Origin: Gynurincola endophyticus
GTDB lineage: Bacteria; Bacteroidota; Bacteroidia; Chitinophagales; Chitinophagaceae
Direction of reading: 5' to 3'
DNA: 64,000 bases
NCBI RefSeq assembly: GCF_003991195.1
Contig: NZ_RCWL01000005.1
Location: forward strand, 99,270-163,269
Positions 26,981 through 35,621 of the stretch are shown in pieces. Each line of letters opens with the position of its first letter. Positions within the stretch are counted from its first letter, which is position 1. The notes under the pieces were generated by a model. It ran no database searches, had not been told where the DNA came from, and saw only the letters and a program-made list of their open reading frames with translations. Made by a program: the position numbers and the translations under genes.

Positions 26981-27056
26981 ACCGCAGATACACAAATGGC
27001 AAAGCATATACCATACATAACCTTTGGAGTTAGTTTGTTATCTGTGTATCTGTGGT
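26981..27056. repeat. Inverted repeat resembling a dispersed Bacteroidota element
   Basis: ACCGCAGATACACA (26981-26994) and TGTGTATCTGTGGT (27043-27056) pair over 14 bases with one G-U, framing 48 bases. The block lies between the convergent anmK and Crp-family genes, next to another low-complexity unit (GAAGAATTAAGAATGAAG, from 26912). Such CTGTGTATCTGTGG-type sequences are, from memory, frequent dispersed repeats. Confidence 0.6.
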
Positions 27057-27077
27057 AAAAAGGTGTTTGTTATTCCA

Positions 27078-27710
27078 CTATTGTTTTTTCTGCGTATACT
27101 TGTTACGTATTCTACTCAGGGTTTCCAACGTCATACCCAGATAAGATGCAATGTATTTTAAGGGGATGCGTCTGAGTAATAACCCATTCGTCTGAACGAA
27201 ATAGTCATACTTTAAAGATGCTTCTGTTAAACGGGCTACAAATGCCCTGTCTTCGGCTTCCATCAGATATTCCTGATACAACATTCTTACAATGTAATTG
27301 AACTCGGGAAATCGATTGTACATCTCTTGTAATACATTGTAATCGATCACATATACTTCTGCATCTTCAATTACCTGAATACTTTCTTTTGTAGGATTCT
27401 CATTGTTGAAAGTTGAAATGCAAGCTGCCAGTTGATTCTCTCTTGAAAACCAGGTGGTGATTTCTTTATTGTTATACAAATAAAATCCTCTTAATACACC
27501 TCGTTTAATGTAGTAAATATTTTCGCAGATATTACCTGCTTCATGAATCACTTCGTTTTTCTTGAATTGTTTCTGCGAAATATGACGATCTAAATATGAT
27601 TTTACTTCGTCTGAAAGCGGATGAATTCGTTGTAGAATCTGAGTGAATGAAAAATTACCAATACTCTCCTTTTGTGAGGGAGGAATGGGCGCCTCTGTGT
27701 TTGATACCAT
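27078..27710 (-). CDS. Crp/Fnr family transcriptional regulator
   Basis: A 210-aa regulator with an N-terminal cyclic-nucleotide-binding-type beta-barrel (residues about 35-140; FKKNEVIHEAGNICENIYYIKRGVLRGFY) and a C-terminal helix-turn-helix (PLKYIASYLGMTLETLSRIRNKY). The barrel lacks the classical cAMP-binding RxS motif, and there are no N-terminal Cys for an FeS cluster, so the signal is unknown; this is usual for the many Bacteroidota members annotated only by fold. It stands alone. An upstream dyad at 27777-27790 is a candidate autoregulatory site. Confidence 0.87.
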   Translation of the reverse strand: MVSNTEAPIPPSQKESIGNFSFTQILQRIHPLSDEVKSYLDRHISQKQFKKNEVIHEAGNICENIYYIKRGVLRGFYLYNNKEITTWFSRENQLAACISTFNNENPTKESIQVIEDAEVYVIDYNVLQEMYNRFPEFNYIVRMLYQEYLMEAEDRAFVARLTEASLKYDYFVQTNGLLLRRIPLKYIASYLGMTLETLSRIRNKYTQKKQ

Positions 27711-27776
27711 AATCTAGAATAAGGGTTTAACCAATACTGTTATTTCTCGGCATTGCCGACTATGGCTCATCAAAGG

Positions 27777-27790
27777 ATTACATTTGTAAA
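27777..27790. promoter_or_regulatory. Candidate operator dyad (TTACA-TT-TGTAA)
   Basis: The 14-mer ATTACATTTGTAAA upstream of the Crp-family gene is repeated exactly at 496-509, in the metX/OsmC divergent promoter. The near-palindromic shape fits a dimeric regulator. It also contains TACATTTG on the plus strand, where no gene follows here. Confidence 0.35.
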
Positions 27791-27883
27791 CTAAAATAAT
27801 ATTATTTTGTTACAATAATAACATTTACTTAAATATTAAGTATTTATACTTAGCTAAAACAAAGAAATTGATTAGTAATACTA

Positions 27884-29515
27884 CTAAAAGGTGATTAGTT
27901 TAAACTGATCGCCATCGAATAATGACCGATCGCTGAGCTTTAAATGCGGAATTACTAACAGTGCCATAAACGATAATGTCATAAAAGGAGCACTTAAAGA
28001 AGTACCCAGGGTTTTCGCCATTTCGTCGATTGCCGTATATTGTCTGGCAACCTGGTATCCATCATCAGCTGACATTAAACCGGCAACGGGTAAACCTAAC
28101 GTTTTTATTATTCCATCGTTTACACAACTAATTCCTCCTTTCAATTGAATTAACGATTGAATCGCTTTGTAAATACTTTCATCATCTACTCCCACCGCAA
28201 TAATATTATGGCTATCGTGTGCTACTGTAGAGGCAATTGCCCCTGATTTAAAACCGAACCTGTGAATAAAAGCTTTGGCAACGGGTGTGTTCTGATAGCG
28301 GTTCACCACCACAATTTTGAGCACATCTTCTTCTGTATTACTAATGATATTATTACCAGACAGGGTGGGTTTGAACGTTAATTTTTCGGTGATGAGTTGT
28401 CCGTCTAATGCCCCGATTACGGGAATTTGTTCCTGTCCGTTAAATGGAACTGCCAGGTCCTCTATACTGAAATGAGGATCTGTAAATTGATTGAGTAATT
28501 GTGTGGGAGGAGTGGTGGATAGATGAGACTTTCCGTTTTCTGCTACTTTTTTACCATTGATATATGTGGATAATACGTCAAAAGTATGCAGGTCCTTTAC
28601 CAATATAAAATCGGCCGGGTCACCAATATTCAACAGGCCTACGTCCATTTTATAATGTTTTACCGGGTTGATACAGGCTGCCTGTAAAATATTAAACAGT
28701 GGAATACCTTTATCGATTGCTCTTTGACATAATTGATTGATATGCCCATCTACTAATGAGTCAGGATGTTTATCATCACTGCAAAACATGATATGATCAG
28801 GGTATGTATTTAGTAAAGGAATCAGTGCTTCGAAATTTTTAGCAGCACTTCCTTCACGAATTAAAATCTTCATACCGTGTTGAAGTTTTTCTAAAGCTTC
28901 TTCAAGTGTGAAACATTCATGATCGGTACTGATGCCGGCATTGATATATTGTTTGGCGGCTTCACCGCGTAACCCGGGGGCATGTCCGTCAACAGGTTTA
29001 CCTAATGCGTGCGCTGCTTTAATTTTTGCCATTACCTCCGGATCTTTGTTTAATACACCAGGGAAGTTCATCATTTCGCTGAGGTAATAAATAGCAGGAT
29101 CCTGTAATAATTCTTTCACTTCAGCTATGCCGATTTCAGCTCCTGCCGTTTCTGATTTAGTGGCCGGAACACAAGAAGGAGCTCCGAAATGAAATTTAAA
29201 CGGAACTGTTTTTCCGTTATTAATCATATACTTAACGCCCTCTACCCCACATACATTTCCAATCTCATGCGGATCACTGATAGTGGCTACCGTACCATGT
29301 ACGACTGCCAGTTTTGCAAATTCAGAAGGAATCAGCATTGAACTTTCAATGTGTACATGGCTGTCAATAAATCCTGGTAAAAGAAAAGGCAGGTTGGTGT
29401 CTTCCTCAATCATACGAAAGGAACGGATAGATCCTTGTGTTACCTCCATTTCAACCGGGCGGATTTCTTTTTTTTCAATGTTTACCAGTTGCGCTTTGAT
29501 AGTAAAATCTTGCAT
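27884..29515 (-). CDS. ade: Adenine deaminase
   Basis: Amidohydrolase-superfamily enzyme converting adenine to hypoxanthine and ammonia for purine salvage. The 543-aa protein shows the metal-binding LPGFIDSHVHIESSM, SDPHEIGNVCGVEG, GHAPGL and CSDDKHPD segments and the family C-terminal domain with AHDSHNIIAVGVDD and LPVAGLMSADDG. Length and order match bacterial Ade rather than adenosine deaminase. Single-gene unit; the gap to the Crp-family gene upstream contains AT-rich dyads. Confidence 0.95.
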   Translation of the reverse strand: MQDFTIKAQLVNIEKKEIRPVEMEVTQGSIRSFRMIEEDTNLPFLLPGFIDSHVHIESSMLIPSEFAKLAVVHGTVATISDPHEIGNVCGVEGVKYMINNGKTVPFKFHFGAPSCVPATKSETAGAEIGIAEVKELLQDPAIYYLSEMMNFPGVLNKDPEVMAKIKAAHALGKPVDGHAPGLRGEAAKQYINAGISTDHECFTLEEALEKLQHGMKILIREGSAAKNFEALIPLLNTYPDHIMFCSDDKHPDSLVDGHINQLCQRAIDKGIPLFNILQAACINPVKHYKMDVGLLNIGDPADFILVKDLHTFDVLSTYINGKKVAENGKSHLSTTPPTQLLNQFTDPHFSIEDLAVPFNGQEQIPVIGALDGQLITEKLTFKPTLSGNNIISNTEEDVLKIVVVNRYQNTPVAKAFIHRFGFKSGAIASTVAHDSHNIIAVGVDDESIYKAIQSLIQLKGGISCVNDGIIKTLGLPVAGLMSADDGYQVARQYTAIDEMAKTLGTSLSAPFMTLSFMALLVIPHLKLSDRSLFDGDQFKLITF

Positions 29516-29653
29516 AAAATAAATGCTGTGGTTACCCGCAATTTAGGTAATACTTTGATAATATGGAGAGAAGAATATTATTATCAAAAACAGTCATGAT
29601 TATACCGGTAAAATGAGAAAAAAGAATTATCTTTCGAGCATTAAATTATCTGT

Positions 29654-30337
29654 ATGAAAAGAGTATTATTTGTTTTATGTGCTACTGTGATGAGTTCAGT
29701 GGTGTTTGCACAAGATGCGAAATCTTTGGTTGATAAATATTATAACGCTTTAGGAGGTAAATCTGCTGAAACGAATATCAAATCATATGTTGCTAACATA
29801 GAAATGGATGCAATGGGGCAGCCATTAAATGTGAAACAATCAGTAGTACTTGGTGAAAGTTCTAAAATTGTGATTGATGCCGGTATCATGGAAATTATTC
29901 AGGTGTGGAGTAAAGGTAAAGGTTGGATGACTAACCCGATGACCGGAGGTACCGAAGATATTTCTGAAGATCAGGCAGTTAATTTAGTTGAACTTTTAAA
30001 CCTTTTCGGTTATGTTCATCCGTCAAAAGTAGATGATACTTTCAAATATATCGGAAAGAAAGAAGTGGGGGGTGAAACTTTCGAAGGTATCGAAACGGTA
30101 AAAAGCGGTAACGATGTGAAAATTTATTTCGATAATAAAGGATATTTAAGATTACAGGAAATCAATTCAGCTGAAGGTAGTGTAACGATTGAGTTTTCAG
30201 ACTACCGTGATCTTGATTTTGGTTTTAAAGCTCCTTTCAAAGTAATCACTAACACGCCAATGGCTTCTATCGAAATGAAGTATAAAGATTTCTTAATCAA
30301 TGAAAAAATTGATCCGGCAATTTTCGAAAAGCCTTAA
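29654..30337 (+). CDS. Exported LolA-like (outer membrane lipoprotein-sorting-like) protein
   Basis: A 227-aa exported protein: signal peptide ending VVFAQ (about residue 20), then a LolA/LolB-type half-barrel of long strands (KSYVANIEMDAMGQPLNVKQSVVLGESSKIVIDAG, YFDNKGYLRLQEINSAEGSVTIEFSDYRDLDFGFKAPFKV). Members of this broad fold bind acyl chains or other hydrophobic ligands in the periplasm. It is not the housekeeping LolA by sequence motifs I can see; the actual ligand is unknown. It is closed by a strong terminator directly before the GH31 gene, which therefore needs its own promoter. Confidence 0.78.
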   Translation: MKRVLFVLCATVMSSVVFAQDAKSLVDKYYNALGGKSAETNIKSYVANIEMDAMGQPLNVKQSVVLGESSKIVIDAGIMEIIQVWSKGKGWMTNPMTGGTEDISEDQAVNLVELLNLFGYVHPSKVDDTFKYIGKKEVGGETFEGIETVKSGNDVKIYFDNKGYLRLQEINSAEGSVTIEFSDYRDLDFGFKAPFKVITNTPMASIEMKYKDFLINEKIDPAIFEKP

Positions 30338-30355
30338 TCAACTAAATAAGTAATT

Positions 30356-30383
30356 AAAAGGAGCCCAAAAGGCTCCTTTTTTT
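30356..30383 (+). terminator. Terminator after the LolA-like gene
   Basis: AAAAGGAGCC paired with GGCTCCTTTT around loop CAAAA, followed by three more T. Confidence 0.92.
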
Positions 30384-30417
30384 GTGCCAGATTATTAGAT
30401 ATTGTATATTTATTTTT

Positions 30418-32871
30418 ATGAAGAAGTTCTATAGCATACTGATAGCTACATTATTAGCCATTCCTTATCTGAATGCACAAACTTTACTTTTAAATAGTTT
30501 GGGTAAAGAGCCTGTGAATGGAAAATATCAACAGGTTGTTTTAAAAGAAGAGGGTGGTGAGTGGCAATTAAAGTTTTATGATCATAAAGTGGTAGAGTTT
30601 AATTATTCGTCTGGTAAATTAAAAAATCAGGAACAGATAAGTGATGCTGTAGTAGCAACTCCATTAACTGTAGGTATACAGGCTAGAAAAACCGCTATCT
30701 ATACATTAATGTTAGAAAACGGTTTATCTGTTATTTATCAGCAGGGAGCATGGTATGTGAAAGACGGTAACAAAGTATTATTGAAAAAAGCTGTTGTGAA
30801 AAGTGATGCTTCGGTTCGCGGCTATGAGTTTGTTATTAATGAAGACGAACACTTTTTCGGAGGTGGAGAAAGAGCGCTGCCTTTAAATAGAAAAGGTTTT
30901 TCGTTTCCGCTGTTTAATCAACCTCATTATGGTTATGAAACGGGAGCAGATGCGCTAAATTTTTCAGTACCATTTTTTATGTCAAGCGACGGGTATGGTA
31001 TTCTCTTTAATAATGTTTCAAAAGGAAGCGTTGATTTAGGGAAGTCAGATGCCAGATCCTGGAAAACAAGTTTTGAAAGTGGTGCATTACAATTTTATAT
31101 TATACCCGGTAGCAGAATAGCGGATATATTAAAAGCTTATCATTTGTTAACCGGTGCACAGCCCTTACCTCCGCGATGGGCTTTCGGTAACTTTGTATCC
31201 CGCTTTGGATATAGAAGTGAAAATCAGGTGAAACAGGTAACCGATACAATGCGTACACATGCCTTTAAAATGGATGCGCTTATTTTTGATCTCTTCTGGT
31301 TTGGTGACTCTATCAAGGGTACCATGGGCAACCTGAGTTGGGTGAATCAAAAGAAATGGCCTAATCCTCCTCAGATGCTGAAATCACTCCAACTTCAGAA
31401 CATTAAACCTGTTGCCATCTTAGAACCTTTTATTCTGGAAGGTACCTTACAGTTTGAAAATGCAAAACCTCATTTTGCCTTAGACATAAACCGTAAACCT
31501 TATCTTCTTCAGGATTTTTATTTTGGAGTAGGAGGATTGATAGATATTTTTAAACCATCCGCACAACAGTTTATGTGGAAATTCTATCAGCAACAAATGA
31601 AAAATGGTGTGATCGGATGGTGGACTGATTTAGGAGAACCGGAAAAACATCCGTCAGATTTATACCATGATTTATCTGTACTCGGATATAAGAGACTCTT
31701 TGCAGCTGATGAAGTACACAATGCTTACGGGCATTATTGGAATAAATTTCTCTACGAACAGTTTAAAAAAGAAAAACGTAATGAAAGATTGTTTCATTTA
31801 AACCGTTCCGGATTTGCAGGCTCTCAAAGGTATAGCGTATTTCCATGGACGGGAGATGTTGCCCGTACATGGAGTGGCTTACAGGCACAGGTGCCTTTGC
31901 TATTGGGAATGAGTGTAAGCGGATTTCCTTACATACATTCGGATGCAGGTGGTTTTTCAATGGTGGATAAAGCAGATCCTGAATTATATGTTCGTTGGTT
32001 AAGTTTTGCCGCTTTTACACCGATTTTCAGACCGCATGGCACTGCTCTGGGAGATCTTGAAGCTCCTGAAAAAGATATTCCATCTGAACCGGCTTTCTGG
32101 AAAGAACCTTATCGGACGTTTGTAAAACACTGGATCGATTTAAGATATGCATTACTTCCTTACAACTATGATCTTGCATTTCAGCATGTAAAAGACGGTA
32201 AACCTTTAATGCGTACACTGAATTACAATGACTTTTCTTTTAAGCATACTTCGTTAGATAAACAGTATTACTGGGGCGAACATTTTCTGGTACACCCGGT
32301 AACAGAATCAGGAAATAAATCTGTAAAAACATATCTTCCTAAAGGACAGTGGTATGATTTCTATACAAATGAATTGACAGAAGGCGAGCGCGAGAAAGAA
32401 TTTAATTTTAACCTGCAAAAGATACCGTTATATGTAAAAGCTGGTGCGTTTGTTCCTTTCTGGACAAATTCGTTTAAGTTTTCTTCAGCCGATGCTTATA
32501 CAGGAGATACCCTGAGTGTTTATTATTATCCTGCCAACAATAACAGCTTTTATGAGTGGTTTGATGACGATGGTAAAAGTGCCGGCAGTTTAGAAAAAGC
32601 GCAATATGAGATTATACATTTCACAGCCGGCTATCAGGGTGGTTCAAGAGAAATTGAAATCAGTACACCTATTTTGAAAACACAACAAATGAAGAAACGT
32701 GTTATTGAAATTTCAATTCCTGCAACGATTGAATATAAGAGTATTGAAGTAAACGGAACTGCGGTAAATGTGTCGACTAATCAAACGGGTATCAGTTTGC
32801 TACAGGAAGGGAAGTTTCTTCGCTTCAGGGTGAACTTTGAAGGTAAGCCGGTGAAGATTTCAATAAAATAA
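30418..32871 (+). CDS. Glycoside hydrolase family 31 (alpha-glucosidase/alpha-xylosidase type), exported
   Basis: Retaining alpha-glycosidase of family GH31, probably periplasmic or surface bound. The start at 30418 gives 817 aa with a signal peptide MKKFYSILIATLLAIPYLNAQ; an earlier in-frame TTG overlaps the preceding terminator and is rejected. The N-terminal GH31 domain contains FFGGGERALPLNRKG, the barrel carries the nucleophile Asp404 (WWTDLGEPEKH) and the acid/base Asp509 (YIHSDAGGF), and the C-terminus has the sheet domain with DDDGKS (DUF5110-like). Substrate specificity within GH31 cannot be fixed by eye. Although a polysaccharide enzyme, it is 21 kb from the SusC/SusD pair. Confidence 0.92.
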   Translation: MKKFYSILIATLLAIPYLNAQTLLLNSLGKEPVNGKYQQVVLKEEGGEWQLKFYDHKVVEFNYSSGKLKNQEQISDAVVATPLTVGIQARKTAIYTLMLENGLSVIYQQGAWYVKDGNKVLLKKAVVKSDASVRGYEFVINEDEHFFGGGERALPLNRKGFSFPLFNQPHYGYETGADALNFSVPFFMSSDGYGILFNNVSKGSVDLGKSDARSWKTSFESGALQFYIIPGSRIADILKAYHLLTGAQPLPPRWAFGNFVSRFGYRSENQVKQVTDTMRTHAFKMDALIFDLFWFGDSIKGTMGNLSWVNQKKWPNPPQMLKSLQLQNIKPVAILEPFILEGTLQFENAKPHFALDINRKPYLLQDFYFGVGGLIDIFKPSAQQFMWKFYQQQMKNGVIGWWTDLGEPEKHPSDLYHDLSVLGYKRLFAADEVHNAYGHYWNKFLYEQFKKEKRNERLFHLNRSGFAGSQRYSVFPWTGDVARTWSGLQAQVPLLLGMSVSGFPYIHSDAGGFSMVDKADPELYVRWLSFAAFTPIFRPHGTALGDLEAPEKDIPSEPAFWKEPYRTFVKHWIDLRYALLPYNYDLAFQHVKDGKPLMRTLNYNDFSFKHTSLDKQYYWGEHFLVHPVTESGNKSVKTYLPKGQWYDFYTNELTEGEREKEFNFNLQKIPLYVKAGAFVPFWTNSFKFSSADAYTGDTLSVYYYPANNNSFYEWFDDDGKSAGSLEKAQYEIIHFTAGYQGGSREIEISTPILKTQQMKKRVIEISIPATIEYKSIEVNGTAVNVSTNQTGISLLQEGKFLRFRVNFEGKPVKISIK

Positions 32872-32873
32872 AA

Positions 32874-32898
32874 AAGAGGAGTAATTTTTACTCCTCTT
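32874..32898. terminator. Terminator shared by GH31 gene and trmD, overlapping trmD coding end
   Basis: AAGAGGAGTAA and TTACTCCTCTT pair with a 3-base T loop. The right arm is also the stop codon and last codons of trmD (minus strand), so the convergent genes share a hairpin. Confidence 0.75.
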
Positions 32899-33571
32899 CT
32901 TGTAGTAAGTCGGGTCGTCTTTTTTTAGTACGTTCCATGGCTTGTTCATAGCGCCATTCTTCGATTTTTTTTAAATCACCGCTTAATAATATATCCGGAA
33001 CTTTTAATCCCTGAAAATCTGCAGGTCTGGTATAAACAGGCGGGGCTAAAAGATTATCCTGAAATGAATCGGTTAAAGCAGATGTTTCGTTGTTCAAAAC
33101 ACCGGGTATTAATCTGCCGATTGCATCTACTACTACAGCTGCTGCCAATTCTCCGCCGCTCAGCACGTAATCACCGATTGAAATTTCATGAGTAATATAT
33201 AATTGCCGGATGCGGTCGTCAATACCTTTATAATGCCCACAGATAATTATAATATTTTCCAGAAGGGATAGTCTGTTTGCCATTTTCTGGTGAAAGGTTT
33301 CACCATCAGGTGTCATGTAAATAATAGCATCGTAGGGCCTTTGTGATTTCAGACTTTCAATAGCACTTGCTAAAGGTTCAGGCATCATCACCATTCCTGC
33401 TCCTCCTCCATATTGATAATCATCTACTTGTCCATATTCATTCACTGCCCATTGACGAAGGTGATGAATTTCTACTACTAATAAAGATTTTTCTTTGGCT
33501 CTTTTCATAATAGAGTGAGCCAGCGGACTTTCTAATAATTCCGGAACCACTGAAATGATATCTATCCTCAT
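32888..33571 (-). CDS. trmD: tRNA (guanine37-N1)-methyltransferase
   Basis: Methylates G37 next to the anticodon, preventing frameshifting; a SPOUT-fold dimer. I set the start at 33571 ([16 protein letters not shown]), the conserved TrmD start, instead of an ATG 21 bases earlier; this gives 227 aa. Seen: [26 protein letters not shown], the trefoil-knot SAM site [11 protein letters not shown] and [25 protein letters not shown], and the closing [26 protein letters not shown]. In many bacteria trmD follows rpsP-rimM; here those genes lie 10 kb away on the other strand. Confidence 0.96.
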   Translation of the reverse strand: MRIDIISVVPELLESPLAHSIMKRAKEKSLLVVEIHHLRQWAVNEYGQVDDYQYGGGAGMVMMPEPLASAIESLKSQRPYDAIIYMTPDGETFHQKMANRLSLLENIIIICGHYKGIDDRIRQLYITHEISIGDYVLSGGELAAAVVVDAIGRLIPGVLNNETSALTDSFQDNLLAPPVYTRPADFQGLKVPDILLSGDLKKIEEWRYEQAMERTKKRRPDLLQEEE

Positions 33572-33575
33572 ACTG

Positions 33576-33583
33576 CAAAGATA
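33576..33583 (-). promoter_or_regulatory. -7 element immediately before trmD
   Basis: Minus-strand TATCTTTG, then CAGT and the trmD ATG: only four bases lie between element and start codon, suggesting a leaderless transcript. It also supports the chosen start, since the alternative upstream ATG would overlap the element. Confidence 0.55.
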
Positions 33584-33723
33584 TTGTTTCAATTAAATAA
33601 TCACCCTTTTTAGGTATTTCGTACGGATAAAAATCAAAAAGGGTGTGAAACATAAGAATTTATAGGTAATTGACGTTATTTGTGCAGGTTTCACAAAATG
33701 CCCCTAAATCTAAACCAACAAGA

Positions 33724-35142
33724 ATGAAATCAAGAATTACCGGTCTGCTGACCGTTTTAGCGTTATCTTCTTCATTAAGTACCACTGCACAGGATCTGCT
33801 GGGTTTGAGAACGAGCCGATACATCGGAGGTGCCAGTGCTATTTTTAATCCGGCAAACATTGCCGACAGCCGGCATAAGTTTTCTTTGAATCTGGTTGGG
33901 CTTGATGTATTAGTGAACAATTCATTCATCACTTTTGATCAAAATTCTATTAAAGATTTATCGAATATTCAAGATCTTTTTAAAGATGCCAACGGACCAA
34001 TCAGTGCGAAGATCAGCGGCGGAATAGTAGGCCCGGGTGTGCAGGTAAAATTGAATCAAAAGAGCAGCATTGCATTAAACACGCGTGTTCGTTTTATTAC
34101 AGAAGTAAGTCAGTTAGATCAGGAACTATATAGGAATGTAGTACTTAGTGAAGATGAACTGGAATCTGGTATTAAAAGCATCAATTCTCCTTACAGACAA
34201 GCAGTGAATGCTACCGGTTGGGGCGAGATTGGTTTAACTTATGCGAGAACAATTTATGATAAAGAAGCCCATTTCTTGAAAGTCGGTCTTACGGCAAAGT
34301 ATTTAATTCCTTTTGCTAATTACAGCATGCAGATTAATCAGCTGAATACAACTATTGTAGTGGATTCTGATCACAACACTGCGGAGATGAGAAATTCAAG
34401 CGGTACCATCGGATTTGAGCAATCGGGTGCAGACTTTGATAATATCAGGGTAAAAGATTTCTTTAAAACGGATAATCCTTCAATTGGATTTGATTTAGGA
34501 GTGGTGTATGAATATCGTCCTAAACATCAGCGTTACAGAAATACAGAGAACGGCCAATATAACTCTCCAAAAGAAAAATATGCTTTCAGATTAGGTGTAG
34601 CAGTGTTAGATTTTGGTAAAATGAAGTTTAACAGAAATGCTGCTAACAGTGGTACATTTGATATTGATATCAATGGAGCTGAAGCTTACAATCTGAGAGA
34701 ATTGGAAGATGTTGAAATTCCTTCAGGTTTAATGACACACCTGAGAAGCCGTCCGCAGTATTTTACGGAAAGAGCCGTTGCAAATCCTGCCGTATATACC
34801 TTAAATATGCCCACTAACTTAAATGTTGATCTTGATGTGAGATTGTTAAGCTGGTTATATGTAAACGGAGCCTATCAGAAGTTTATGGATACTGAAAATG
34901 AACATGGACAAAGCCTGGCGATGTTAGATAATTTCACAATTACACCAAGAATCGAATTGAAAAAATTAGGCGTTTATTTACCGATAAACCATAGCGAGTT
35001 AACGGGTACTAACTTTGGTGCGGCGTTACGTTTCGGAGGATTTTATATCGGTTCTTCCAATGCACTTACTTTATTAACCAATGGGTCTAAAAAAGTGAAT
35101 GTATATACCGGCTTATTTATCGGATTAAACTCGAAGAGATAA
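33724..35142 (+). CDS. DUF5723 family outer membrane protein
   Basis: A 472-aa exported protein of a Bacteroidota-specific family predicted to form an outer-membrane beta-barrel. Start at ATG 33724 gives a signal peptide (MKSRITGLLTVLALSSSLSTTAQ); an earlier in-frame ATG adds 18 unlikely residues. The opening SRYIGGASAIFNPANIADSRHKFSLNLVGLDVLVNN is the family hallmark, and the rest consists of alternating strands such as VGLTAKYLIPFANYSMQI and a C-terminal barrel strand ending NVYTGLFIGLNSKR. The function is unknown. It is a single-gene unit with a strong terminator. Confidence 0.82.
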   Translation: MKSRITGLLTVLALSSSLSTTAQDLLGLRTSRYIGGASAIFNPANIADSRHKFSLNLVGLDVLVNNSFITFDQNSIKDLSNIQDLFKDANGPISAKISGGIVGPGVQVKLNQKSSIALNTRVRFITEVSQLDQELYRNVVLSEDELESGIKSINSPYRQAVNATGWGEIGLTYARTIYDKEAHFLKVGLTAKYLIPFANYSMQINQLNTTIVVDSDHNTAEMRNSSGTIGFEQSGADFDNIRVKDFFKTDNPSIGFDLGVVYEYRPKHQRYRNTENGQYNSPKEKYAFRLGVAVLDFGKMKFNRNAANSGTFDIDINGAEAYNLRELEDVEIPSGLMTHLRSRPQYFTERAVANPAVYTLNMPTNLNVDLDVRLLSWLYVNGAYQKFMDTENEHGQSLAMLDNFTITPRIELKKLGVYLPINHSELTGTNFGAALRFGGFYIGSSNALTLLTNGSKKVNVYTGLFIGLNSKR

Positions 35143-35162
35143 TTTATCTGCCACATAATAAT

Positions 35163-35193
35163 AAAAGCCTCCAAATTATTGGAGGCTTTTTAT
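35163..35193. terminator. Bidirectional terminator after the DUF5723 gene
   Basis: Twelve-base stem AAAAGCCTCCAA/TTGGAGGCTTTT with loop ATTA; useful both for the DUF5723 gene and for the convergent S4-domain gene. Confidence 0.92.
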
Positions 35194-35226
35194 TTAACTA
35201 AAAGATTGTTGATATAACCACGAATA

Positions 35227-35613
35227 TTATTCAGTGAAAAAATCATCCAGATCTCTTCTTTGTTTTTTAGTAGGTCTTCCGATTTTACTGGGCCTTTTTC
35301 CGGTATGGAAGCTGGCCGCCTGAAATTGAATTCTTTCCAGTTCTTCGGCAGGAGTGATATCAATATAATATTTAACTGCTTCACTGTAAGCCACCCGGTT
35401 GGGAAGTAATCCGGTTACTTTTATTACCCATCGTTTAGCTTCGGTTTTGACTTCATACTCTTCACCCACTACAACATTTTTTGCAGCTTTAACCGTATTG
35501 CCGTTCCACTTTACCTTTCCACTATCACAGGCAGTAGCTGCCTGTGACCTGGTTTTGAAAAGCCTGATCGACCATAAATATTTATCAATTCTTAATTTCT
35601 CTTTGTCTGCCAT
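35227..35613 (-). CDS. S4-domain RNA-binding protein (Hsp15/HslR-like)
   Basis: A 128-aa protein of the Hsp15 family: N-terminal S4 RNA-binding domain (LRIDKYLWSIRLFKTRSQAATACDSGKVKWNGNTVKAAKNVVVGEEYEV) followed by a basic C-terminal tail (TGKRPSKIGRPTKKQRRDLDDFF). E. coli Hsp15 binds stalled 50S subunits carrying nascent chains and helps recycle them; the same role is likely. It is the last gene of a minus-strand unit, 8 bases behind the M20 dipeptidase gene. Confidence 0.88.
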   Translation of the reverse strand: MADKEKLRIDKYLWSIRLFKTRSQAATACDSGKVKWNGNTVKAAKNVVVGEEYEVKTEAKRWVIKVTGLLPNRVAYSEAVKYYIDITPAEELERIQFQAASFHTGKRPSKIGRPTKKQRRDLDDFFTE

Positions 35614-35621
35614 AACGATAA

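Noticed and set aside
30382-30417. TTG start upstream of the GH31 gene
   Set aside because: It lies within the T-run of the preceding terminator and adds residues before a complete signal peptide.
33660-33932. Minus-strand 90-codon frame opposite the start of the DUF5723 gene
   Set aside because: It is antisense to the signal peptide and conserved first domain of a clearly real gene and has no protein-like features of its own.
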